DNA from: Desulfovibrionales bacterium GWA2_65_9 | Lineage (GTDB): Bacteria; Desulfobacterota; Desulfovibrionia; Desulfovibrionales; Desulfovibrionaceae | NCBI GenBank assembly: GCA_001799475.1 | Contig: MGTN01000127.1 | Span: 65,531 to 70,882, forward strand | DNA length: 5,352 bases | Direction of reading: 5' to 3' | In this document: positions 1 through 5,173 of the stretch, piece by piece | Numbering within the stretch: position 1 is the stretch's first letter | Layout: each line of letters starts with the position of its first letter | The notes under the pieces: generated by a model | The model's database searches: none | The model's input: only the letters and a program-made list of their open reading frames with translations | What the model was told of the DNA's origin: nothing | Translations under genes and position numbers: made by a program

Positions 1-60
1 ACTTTCGGGATGCCGGACACGCTGAAGGCCCGCCTGCGCCTGCTACCGGTCGGGGTCTGA
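1..60 (+). CDS. C-terminal end of an unidentified protein (partial, enters from left edge)
   Basis: Frame 1 is open from the first base to a TGA at 58-60. It reads TFGMPDTLKARLRLLPVGV. Nearly every codon ends in G or C (ttc, ggg, ccg, gac, acg, ctg, aag, gcc, cgc), matching the real genes nearby. The end overlaps the last 18 bases of the convergent thiolation gene, which is common in compact genomes. Nineteen residues are too few to name a family. The reading rests only on codon bias and the clean stop. Confidence 0.5.
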   Translation, partial: TFGMPDTLKARLRLLPVGV

Positions 61-1020
61 TTGCAGGTCTGGGGTCGACTGGCGGTCAGGATCGGATTGC
101 CGGTCAGGGGCAGCTGCGCGGCGTTCGGCCACGGCAATGCCCAGGCGGCACACGCCGCACAGGCCCGTGCTGGTGGGCGAGCCGCAGCTCTCGCACGGGG
201 CCAGGGCCGCGCCGGACTGCTGCTCCACATGGGCAAAGGCCGGGCGTCCGCGCAGGAGGAAGCCGTCGTAGAAGGCGATCTTGGTGCCGGGGCTGGTGTA
301 CTCCAGGTTGGCCCAGAGCTCCTTGTGCCCGGTGAAGCTGGCCCCGCCGCTGTACGGGCAGGGCGCGGAGTGGATCTCGATGCCGTTCAGGAAGGCGTAG
401 CAGGCCGTCTCGAACTCGGTCAGGCGATACAGCGGCTTGATCTTGCGCGCAAAGCCGCTTTCGGCCTCCAGGCAGGGGCCCTGGTCGGACAGGTAGCCCG
501 CGTCCCAGCGCAGGGTGTTGGCGAACAGGCGCGCCACCTCGTCGTCCAGGTTGTGGCCCGTGGCCAGCACCTGGAAGCCGCCTTCCAGGGCCACGCGGTT
601 GAACCAGTGGCGCTTGATCTTGCCGCAGGCCGAGCACACCGGGCGGTTGATGTACTTCTTCACATCCGGAATGGGCAGGCCGTGCTTGGCCAGCTCCACC
701 ACGTTGAGCTTCAGGCCGTGGCGCTCGCAGAAGCCCTCGACCTTGGCCCGTGCAGCGCTGGAGGACACCGGGATGCCCAGGTCCACGTGCAGGCCGGTGA
801 CGTCATATTCCAGGCGCGAAAGTTCGAGCATGAGCGTCAGGCTGTCCTTGCCGCCGGACAGGGCCACGAGCACGCGCTCGCCGTACTTGATGAGCGCGTG
901 GTGGCGAATGGCCTTCTCCACCTGTCTGGTGAAATATATGGCGAAGCAGTCGCGGCAGAAGGCGGTGTTGTGGCTCGGCAGGGATACTTCGGCCGGGGCC
1001 TTGCATTTGCGGCATATCAT
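43..1020 (-). CDS. TtuA/TIGR00269-like tRNA 2-thiolation enzyme (PP-loop ATPase, Fe-S type)
   Basis: The 325-residue protein has the TtuA/Ncs6 layout. An N-terminal zinc finger uses CRKC (3-6) and CRDC (22-25). The ATP-pyrophosphatase P-loop SGGKDS lies at 55-60. CSAC (129-132) plus Cys221 in the CPY motif match the three cysteines that hold the [4Fe-4S] cluster in TtuA. GHNLDDE is at 155-161, and a C-terminal zinc finger uses CESC (276-279) and CGVC (288-291). Members of this family adenylate a tRNA uridine in the cytoplasm and replace its oxygen with sulfur delivered by a ubiquitin-like carrier. Such a carrier is encoded directly upstream, 48 bases away, so an operon is likely. TtuA itself acts on U54 of tRNA; the target here (U54 or U34) cannot be read from sequence. 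A weak ribosome site, AGGA, lies 12 bases before the ATG. The last 21 residues are an odd hexapeptide repeat after the conserved domain. Confidence 0.9.
   Translation of the reverse strand: MICRKCKAPAEVSLPSHNTAFCRDCFAIYFTRQVEKAIRHHALIKYGERVLVALSGGKDSLTLMLELSRLEYDVTGLHVDLGIPVSSSAARAKVEGFCERHGLKLNVVELAKHGLPIPDVKKYINRPVCSACGKIKRHWFNRVALEGGFQVLATGHNLDDEVARLFANTLRWDAGYLSDQGPCLEAESGFARKIKPLYRLTEFETACYAFLNGIEIHSAPCPYSGGASFTGHKELWANLEYTSPGTKIAFYDGFLLRGRPAFAHVEQQSGAALAPCESCGSPTSTGLCGVCRLGIAVAERRAAAPDRQSDPDRQSTPDLQSDPDR
46..108 (-). repeat. 18-bp tandem repeat coding a hexapeptide tail
   Basis: Three and a half units of P-D-R/L-Q-S-D/T form the last 21 residues of the thiolation enzyme (305-325). Units one and three differ mainly at silent or near-silent positions, so the DNA has diverged while the peptide pattern stayed. 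The stretch follows the last zinc-finger cysteines and belongs to no known TtuA domain. It may be a slippage-made extension that moved the stop codon into the neighbouring convergent gene. Confidence 0.75.
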
Positions 1021-1033
1021 TGGGTGTTTCTAT

Positions 1034-1083
1034 CCTGTGCTTCTGGCCTGTGCTTTTGGCCTGTGCTTCTAGCCCGTGCTCAT
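1034..1083 (-). repeat. 13-bp tandem repeat spanning the carrier stop codon and the spacer
   Basis: On the + strand three full 13-base copies of CCTGTGCTTCTGG (with small changes) stand at 1034-1046, 1047-1059 and 1060-1072, followed by a partial fourth copy. The fourth copy encodes the last three residues (STG) of the sulfur carrier, and the edge of the first copy supplies the AGGA ribosome site of the downstream gene. Three 13-base units make 39 bases. The string STG followed by TAG therefore recurs in the same frame at the real stop (1069-1071) and again at 1030-1032. Confidence 0.85.
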
Positions 1084-1266
1084 GACCTTGCGGATGCGGA
1101 TCTCGTCGCCGTCGTTCAGCCTGCTGTCCGGGGTGAGCAGGCGGCCCCCGCGGATGATGAGCGCATCGTTGACGCGCAGGCCCAGGCGCCGTTGCAGCAT
1201 GAGCACGGTGTTATGACGCGCAAAGGTCAGGGTCTCGTTGTCGGGCTCCACAAAAACGGTGATCAT
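1069..1266 (-). CDS. Ubiquitin-like sulfur carrier (ThiS/MoaD/TtuB-type)
   Basis: This 65-residue beta-grasp protein starts MITVFVEPDNETLTF. It carries the typical strand-helix-strand order, with HNTVLMLQRRLGL as the helix, DALIIRGGRLL as the central strands and LNDGDEIRIRKV as the final strand, where ThiS and MoaD have a GD-x-(V/I) motif. Such carriers accept sulfur as a C-terminal thiocarboxylate and hand it to a partner enzyme. Here the likely partner is the TtuA-like enzyme directly downstream. The start at 1266 is favoured over an upstream ATG at 1311 because AAGGAG lies 9 bases before it and homology begins there. The C-terminus is odd: it ends Ser-Thr-Gly instead of the usual Gly-Gly, and the final codons come from a tandem repeat. 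Confidence 0.85.
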   Translation of the reverse strand: MITVFVEPDNETLTFARHNTVLMLQRRLGLRVNDALIIRGGRLLTPDSRLNDGDEIRIRKVMSTG

Positions 1267-1275
1267 GGTCGGGCG

Positions 1276-1281
1276 CTCCTT
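1276..1281 (-). promoter_or_regulatory. Ribosome binding site of the sulfur-carrier gene
   Basis: AAGGAG lies on the minus strand 9 bases before the ATG at 1264-1266. It decides the start against the longer reading frame that begins at 1311. Confidence 0.75.
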
Positions 1282-1376
1282 GGCGAATGTGTGTGGCAGA
1301 GGTGCGCACATCGGGCCGGGATGTCAAGGCCCGGGCTGCGATTGTAGGAGCAGGAATTATTGCTCACACAATTCTG

Positions 1377-1404
1377 TTGACCACAGTGGAATTCAGGCTA
1401 TACA
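1377..1404 (+). promoter_or_regulatory. Predicted sigma-70 promoter of the response-regulator gene
   Basis: A -35 TTGACC (1377-1382) and a -10 TATACA (1399-1404) are separated by 16 bases, with transcription expected to start near 1411. The small dyad CCACAGTGG sits inside the spacer and could be an operator, but it is short. The start codon is about 33 bases further on, with AGGAG at 1432-1436. Confidence 0.5.
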
Positions 1405-1443
1405 GTTCAGAATAGGAAGAGCCAAGCCGCCAGGAGCGTCACT

Positions 1444-1830
1444 ATGACCGACAGCAAGCCCAAGATATTAGTTGTTGACGACGAGAAGCACATCCGCATG
1501 CTCTACCAGGAGGAACTGGAGAGTGATGGGTATGTGGTGGCGACCGCTGACGGGGAAGAGCCCATCGAGAGCATTCTGGCGCGGGAGAACCCGGCCGTGG
1601 TCATCCTGGACATCCGCCTCGGCCCCAGCCGCTCCGGTCTGGACATCCTGCAAACCATCCGCAGCCTGGACGCCAAGTTGCCGGTGATCTTGTGCACCGC
1701 CTACGACAGCTTCCAGCATGACCTCAAATCCATCGCTGCGGACTTCTACGTGGTCAAGTCCGTGGACCTCTCCGAACTCAAGGACAAGGTGCGCCAGGCT
1801 TTGGCGCGCAGTCCGATGGGTAAAAACTAG
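1444..1830 (+). CDS. Stand-alone response-regulator receiver-domain protein
   Basis: The 128-residue protein is one CheY-like receiver domain and nothing else. The acidic pair is Asp12-Asp13 in ILVVDDE, the phosphoacceptor is Asp56 in VVILDIRLG, the switch residue is Thr85 in ILCTAY and the conserved lysine is Lys105 in YVVKS. The usual Lys-Pro after that lysine is Lys-Ser here. With no output domain it probably works by protein contact or as a phosphorelay step, as do CheY and Spo0F. A good ribosome site, AGGAG, lies 7 bases before the ATG. No histidine kinase is next to it, so its partner is unknown. The stop codon overlaps the stop of the convergent glycosyltransferase. Confidence 0.92.
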   Translation: MTDSKPKILVVDDEKHIRMLYQEELESDGYVVATADGEEPIESILARENPAVVILDIRLGPSRSGLDILQTIRSLDAKLPVILCTAYDSFQHDLKSIAADFYVVKSVDLSELKDKVRQALARSPMGKN

Positions 1831-2552
1831 CGATTCTTTTCGCGAATCTCGTAAGTGAAGTGGCGGTCCTGGAGCCAGCGCACGCCGAAGAGGTCGCGCA
1901 TGCCCACCAGGGCGCGCTGCCAGTTGCTGTACTTGGACACGCCGGCGAAGCGCTCGCGGTGGTTCACCGGGGCCTCGGCCACGCGCGCGCCCTGAAGCTT
2001 CATGAGGGTCGGCAGGTAGCGGTGCATGCCCTTGAAGCGCGGGATGCGGATGAGCATGTCGCGGCGCATGACCTTGAGCGAGCAACCGGTGTCGCGCACG
2101 GACTCGCGGGTCAGGCGGTTTCTTATGGTGTTGCCGATCTTCGAGCCGATGCGCTTGCTCCAGGTGTCCTGGCGTTTTTTCCGCCAGCCGATGGCCATGT
2201 CAAAGCCCTGGTCGAAGAGCGTGAGCATGGCCGGGATGTCGGCCGGGTCGTTCTGGAGGTCGGCGTCGAGGGTGACGATGATCGGGTGGGCGGCGTTGTC
2301 GAAGCCGGCGCAGAAGGCGGCGGACTGGCCCCTGTTGCGCGTGAAGGCGAGATAGCGGGCCTCGGCGTTGGCCTGGGCCAAGTTCTTCAGGGCATCGAGG
2401 CTGCGGTCAGTGCTGCCGTCATCCACGAAAACGACCTCCCAGGCGCGGGCAAGCGGGCGCATGGCCTGGGCGATCTCCTCGAACAGGCGGGGCAGGTTCA
2501 TTTCCTCGTTGTACACAGGGATGACGATGGAGACGGGCAGGGTGTTTGGCAT
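1827..2552 (-). CDS. Family 2 glycosyltransferase, DPM1-like (polyprenyl-phosphate sugar transfer)
   Basis: This 241-residue GT-A protein begins with IVIPVYNEE (9-17). It then has VDDGSTD (43-49), the metal-binding DADLQND (96-102) and DTGCSLK (154-160), the set seen in dolichol/polyprenyl-phosphate mannosyl- and glucosyltransferases. Enzymes of this type move a sugar from a nucleotide donor to a lipid phosphate on the cytoplasmic face of the inner membrane, for use in envelope glycan or lipid A modification. No membrane segment follows the catalytic domain, unlike GtrB or ArnC, so it is the short soluble form. The start at 2552 is chosen because homology begins there. The frame stays open to 2717, but that part runs back through the tRNA gene. 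No Shine-Dalgarno sequence is visible, and the promoter places the transcript start at the ATG. The sugar cannot be named. Confidence 0.9.
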   Translation of the reverse strand: MPNTLPVSIVIPVYNEEMNLPRLFEEIAQAMRPLARAWEVVFVDDGSTDRSLDALKNLAQANAEARYLAFTRNRGQSAAFCAGFDNAAHPIIVTLDADLQNDPADIPAMLTLFDQGFDMAIGWRKKRQDTWSKRIGSKIGNTIRNRLTRESVRDTGCSLKVMRRDMLIRIPRFKGMHRYLPTLMKLQGARVAEAPVNHRERFAGVSKYSNWQRALVGMRDLFGVRWLQDRHFTYEIREKNR

Positions 2553-2558
2553 GGCGGT

Positions 2559-2587
2559 TGTATAGGAAATTTCCGGGCCGCTGTAAA
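2559..2587 (-). promoter_or_regulatory. Predicted promoter of the glycosyltransferase, giving a leaderless mRNA
   Basis: On the minus strand, TTTACA (2587 to 2582) is followed after 17 bases by TATACA (2564 to 2559). Only six bases separate the -10 box from the ATG, so the expected first base of the transcript is the A of the start codon. The absence of any Shine-Dalgarno sequence there agrees with leaderless translation. Confidence 0.5.
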
Positions 2588-2593
2588 TAAGCG

Positions 2594-2622
2594 TTGACAG
2601 TGAGTGTGCGGGGATATAGAAA
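2594..2622 (+). promoter_or_regulatory. Predicted promoter of the initiator tRNA gene
   Basis: A perfect -35 TTGACA (2594-2599) is followed by the A/T patch TATAGAAA (2615-2622). The patch offers a -10 box at a spacing of 15 (TATAGA) or 17 (TAGAAA). Transcription would start about 30 bases before the mature tRNA. The -35 box is 6 bases from the -35 box of the divergent glycosyltransferase promoter, so the two polymerases may compete. Confidence 0.6.
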
Positions 2623-2658
2623 GCCTTTCTCGACGCGACATTTGTTCGGTCGACGTGT

Positions 2659-2735
<77 letters not shown>

Positions 2736-2743
2736 AGAAGATC

Positions 2744-2783
2744 AGGGGCTTGCAGCAGAAATGCCGCAAGCCCTTTTTCTTTT
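2744..2783 (+). terminator. Intrinsic terminator of the tRNA-fMet transcript
   Basis: GGGCTTGC (2746-2753) pairs perfectly with GCAAGCCC (2766-2773) around a 12-base loop, extendable by one G-T and one A-T pair. It is followed by TTTTTCTTTT. It starts nine bases after the tRNA CCA end and fits a rho-independent terminator for this single-gene transcript. Confidence 0.85.
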
Positions 2784-2803
2784 CCCCACACCATTCCCCA
2801 CAC
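2782..2803. repeat. Direct repeat TTCCCCACAC x2, possible attachment-site region
   Basis: TTCCCCACAC occurs at 2782-2791 and again at 2794-2803, a 12-base period. It lies between the tRNA terminator and the point where recombinase homology stops (about 2814), which is where an element junction is expected. The repeats could be integrase arm-type binding sites or an att remnant. The matching far end of the element is not in the window, so the att reading is inference. Confidence 0.4.
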
Positions 2804-2969
2804 GGGGGGCTGTGCTGGCCTTCTCCTCGAACTTCTCTCCAAGGCCACACTCTTCAAACTGCCGGTCCGTCTTCTGGTCCGTGGTGCTGACCCTCACATA
2901 TCCTTTCGCCATGACCTTGTCCTCCAAGGTGGTGGGGTGTCGTTTGCCACGTCACGAAAAATAATGGGC

Positions 2970-2990
2970 GTTAAGCGTATACGTGTTAAC
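2970..2990. repeat. 21-bp near-palindrome upstream of the recombinase stub
   Basis: The left arm GTTAAGCGTA and right arm TACGTGTTAAC are reverse complements except that one C is replaced by TG. It lies 58 bases upstream of the recombinase start. Small serine recombinases often bind dyads of this kind next to their own gene, as crossover or repressor sites. The assignment to that role is inference. Confidence 0.5.
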
Positions 2991-2991
2991 A

Positions 2992-3016
2992 TGATCCAGG
3001 GCAAGAATATGGATCA
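2992..3016. repeat. 25-bp inverted repeat with perfect 7-base arms
   Basis: TGATCCA (2992-2998) and TGGATCA (3010-3016) are exact reverse complements across 11 bases. It starts one base after the neighbouring 21-bp dyad, and the pair resembles a stacked recombinase or repressor site. There is no T-run after it, so it is not an intrinsic terminator. Confidence 0.55.
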
Positions 3017-3042
3017 CGAAGAACATGGCCTTCTCGGACCAG

Positions 3043-3088
3043 GTTTAGGGGGGCAGGTCAGCTGGGATACTAAACGGGGGGAAGGTCA
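3043..3088. repeat. 13-bp direct repeat with 28-bp period plus a 6-base dyad
   Basis: GGGGGGCAGGTCA (3048-3060) recurs as GGGGGGAAGGTCA (3076-3088), 12 of 13 bases alike. Overlapping it, GTTTAG (3043-3048) is the reverse complement of CTAAAC (3070-3075). The repeats end about 50 bases before the likely kinase promoter and could bind a regulator. The remainder of 2913-3208 shows no gene that I can support. Confidence 0.5.
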
Positions 3089-3138
3089 TAAGTATAAAAC
3101 TTAAAGTGTTGGGCTTCGAATGATTACGAATACGGCGC

Positions 3139-3167
3139 TTTACAAATAGTGCCACTCGCCATAACGT
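3139..3167 (+). promoter_or_regulatory. Possible promoter of the kinase cassette
   Basis: TTTACA (3139-3144) is followed after 17 bases by TAACGT (3162-3167). The -10 box keeps the most conserved first, second and last positions only. The distance to the ATG at 3209 is suitable. This is a weak call; an alternative A/T patch near 3090 has no -35 partner. Confidence 0.3.
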
Positions 3168-3208
3168 GTCTTCACTTATCAAGACAGCAAAGCTGCGAGG
3201 TTTTTAAG

Positions 3209-4004
3209 ATGCCGCCAGAAGTGAAATTGCCCAAGGCCATACGCGAACGACTTAAGATAACTTCGGTACTTGGAACCTTCCACGGTGGGCAAAAGGATGT
3301 ATTCATCGCACAAACGGAGACTGAGCGAATTGCCGTTAAGTGGGTTCGTGGGTACGCGACCGAACGCGATAAGCGCGAGGTCGAATTCTACGAGAAGTAT
3401 AAAGACGCCCGTGGCATACCCAAGGTGCTGGAGGTAATTCAGGAGAACCATGAGCTAATTATTGTGGAAGAGTATCTTCCCGGTAGGAATCTCGCTGACT
3501 GTGCGGGCGAGTTTATAGGGCAAGACAAGAAAATTGGAAAGCTGCTAAGAGATGTTTGCGGAATTATGGACCAATTTTGGGACGGTGACATTGTGCATCG
3601 AGATTTAAAGCCAGCAAACATAATGATAGCGGACGACGGGTCGCCCACTGTTATTGATTTTGGTATTCACAGGAATCCTGAGAATACGACTATAACAGCC
3701 ACTGGCGCACAACCGGGTACAGCCGTGTTCTGTGCACCGGAGCAATTACTGCCAGGCAAGAGAGAGATTTCATACAGAACGGATTTTTTTTAGTTTAGGA
3801 GTCATCGCGTATTTATTAAAATATGGAACATTGCCATTTGGGAATAATAGAGATGACATCGTAAAAGTATATGAGACGGGAACTCTGACATTCCACACCG
3901 ATGAGGGGTGCGGATTGAACCACTTTTTTCGCAACGTATTGCAAGTTCCCGTTGGCAATCGGCCAAGAACGTCCGCAACATTTCTGTCGAGGGTGCCAGA
4001 ATGA
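3209..4004 (+). pseudogene. Minimal Ser/Thr protein kinase interrupted by a one-base frameshift
   Basis: As written, translation stops at 3793 after 194 residues. Removing one T from 3784-3791 restores a 264-residue Hanks-type kinase running to 4004. The parts are a glycine loop in LGTFHGGQKDVF (21-32), lysine IAVK (Lys44), helix-C glutamate in REVEFYE, hinge EEYLPG (87-92), catalytic HRDLKPAN (130-137), IDFG (149-152), APE (176-178), helix F RTDFFSLGV split by the shift, and the last helix NRPRTSA. All catalytic residues are upstream of the shift, but the lost C-lobe is needed for folding. There is no extra sensor or membrane domain, so it is cytoplasmic. The ATG at 3209 is chosen over a GTG at 3149 because GAGG lies 8 bases before it and the extra residues show no homology. 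The gene may be dead, phase-variable, or hit by a sequencing error. The stop overlaps the next ATG (ATGA), implying coupled expression. Confidence 0.85.
3784..3791 (+). other. Run of eight T at the kinase frameshift
   Basis: Upstream the frame reads GAT TTT TTT TAG. With seven T it would read GAT TTT TTT AGT TTA GGA and join straight into the conserved SLGV of helix F. The shift point is therefore exact: one T too many. Runs of this length are prone to replication and transcription slippage and to base-calling errors. Confidence 0.85.
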
Positions 4005-5173
4005 AGATATTACACCAGCTTGGTCACAACAGAAAATGGGCGATAGACTCATACTTCGACAATGGCATTGGAGATGGCTTTATTTTTGGGGCCTATAACT
4101 GCACGATGCCTGATTTTGTAGAGAAAATGTCAGGAAAGCAAAAAGAAGAATATTTTGACATATCATTTATTGATTTGCAGTATTACGGGAGCAAGCACTC
4201 TGACGGAGGAAAGCTTGCCACATATGATTTTCATCCAATTCATATGCCAGCAGATGGAAGTACCGTAATTGATGGAATAAGTCACATTGAAAAAGGCGTT
4301 GCATTTCAAAGAGCTTTGAACCTGAATAACATTATTGTTCCAACAGTGCACTACGCTGCGTGTGACTTACTAAAGTGCAGTAGCCTACTGTCGAATGTGA
4401 ACAAGGTTATTGGGCAAAAGCGTGGGCCGAATGAAGAACTATACATGACTCTGTGCATTCCGAAGGATGGGATTGTTAGCAAAGAATATGTAGAAGATTT
4501 AATGGAAAGTGCGACGGACAAGAAAATTCATTTTGATGGTTACTATATCGCATGTGAGCCAATTGTTGAGTACAAAAAGAAAATCAGCATCGACTACAAC
4601 TACTACAATAATCTATTGTATGTTTTAAAAACGTTGAAAAATCAAGGGTTCAAGACCATGCTGGCATATGCCAACTGGGATGCTATAGTGTTTTCCGCGC
4701 TTTGTGACATCGATTATGTGACCATTGGCACATACGAGAATCTTCGAAACTTTAACTGCGAACGTTTTACGGAGACCATGCCCGGTGGTCCATCAAAGGG
4801 GTGGTACTTCTCGGAGCAACTACTCAATTTTGTGAGAGCACAAGAGCTAGATATGCTAAGGGCAAACGGGTGTATTAATGTAATTGCAAACGCTCGAAAT
4901 GTGTTTTCGGACACCATCCTAGACGTTAAGTTTGATTGGAATACGCACAAACCAGATGTGCACAAGAATTACTTGCTCGCCATCTCGCGTTTGCTTGAAA
5001 CAATAGGCTCAGAGGCGGATATCGGGGTTCGCGCCTCTGCACTGATGGTCATGGTGGAGCGGGCTAGGCAGGCGTATAAAAATTTGGAGTCGAGGCGCGT
5101 GTATCTCCAAGATGAAAGCTCAGATTATCACCTGGGGATGTGGATGACATTTCTTAAAAGTCATGCAGCCTAG
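4001..5173 (+). CDS. Unknown 390-residue protein translationally coupled to the kinase
   Basis: I recognise no family. The start at 4001 is supported by the ATGA overlap with the kinase stop and by GAGG 8 bases before the ATG. The frame is open further upstream to 3908, but that part overlaps the kinase coding sequence. The protein has no signal peptide and no membrane segment, so it is probably cytoplasmic. Alternating strand and helix patterns such as FDGYYIA (178-184), KTMLAYANWDA (218-228) and DYVTIGTYENL (238-248) would suit a (beta/alpha) barrel like those of tRNA-guanine transglycosylase relatives. This is a weak structural guess with no matching active-site motif. A charged helical C-terminus follows (MVMVERARQAYKNLES). 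Base composition is much lower in GC than the resident genes. Coupling to a kinase suggests it is a kinase substrate, effector or regulator. Confidence 0.85.
   Translation: MKILHQLGHNRKWAIDSYFDNGIGDGFIFGAYNCTMPDFVEKMSGKQKEEYFDISFIDLQYYGSKHSDGGKLATYDFHPIHMPADGSTVIDGISHIEKGVAFQRALNLNNIIVPTVHYAACDLLKCSSLLSNVNKVIGQKRGPNEELYMTLCIPKDGIVSKEYVEDLMESATDKKIHFDGYYIACEPIVEYKKKISIDYNYYNNLLYVLKTLKNQGFKTMLAYANWDAIVFSALCDIDYVTIGTYENLRNFNCERFTETMPGGPSKGWYFSEQLLNFVRAQELDMLRANGCINVIANARNVFSDTILDVKFDWNTHKPDVHKNYLLAISRLLETIGSEADIGVRASALMVMVERARQAYKNLESRRVYLQDESSDYHLGMWMTFLKSHAA

Larger units (their letters stand above)
2742..2912 (-). pseudogene. Truncated serine recombinase (resolvase/invertase family), N-terminal stub
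   Basis: The first 33 residues, beginning MAKGYVRVSTTDQ and continuing TDRQFEECGL to EEKAS, match the start of small serine recombinases. They include the catalytic serine (Ser9) and its arginine partner (Arg7) in YVRVS. Full-length members are about 180-200 residues and continue after KAS with a GKDxxRP-like motif. Here the frame turns into unrelated sequence at about 2814 and ends at 2742, inside the tRNA terminator. The rest of the catalytic domain and the helix-turn-helix are gone, so it cannot recombine DNA. The start is intact, with GGAGG at 2921-2925, 8 bases before the ATG. This looks like the decayed end of an inserted element whose edge now abuts the tRNA. Confidence 0.75.

Noticed and set aside
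61..1347. Long + strand open frame of 428 codons
   Set aside because: It lies antisense to the thiolation and carrier genes, whose motifs are unmistakable. Its Ala/Gly/Val/Gln/His-rich product is typical of the reverse frame of GC-rich genes.
1356..1374. Lac-operator-like sequence AATTGTGTGAGCAATAATT (minus strand)
   Set aside because: Arms match poorly when tested as a dyad, and no regulator or sugar genes are near. The likeness is probably chance.
1828..1852. Weak hairpin GATTC/GAATC as a bidirectional terminator between the convergent genes
   Set aside because: The stem is only five base pairs, A/T-rich and without a T-run on either side.
3149..3208. GTG start extending the kinase by 20 residues
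   Set aside because: There is no ribosome site before it and the extra residues show no family likeness. The ATG at 3209 has GAGG at a good distance.
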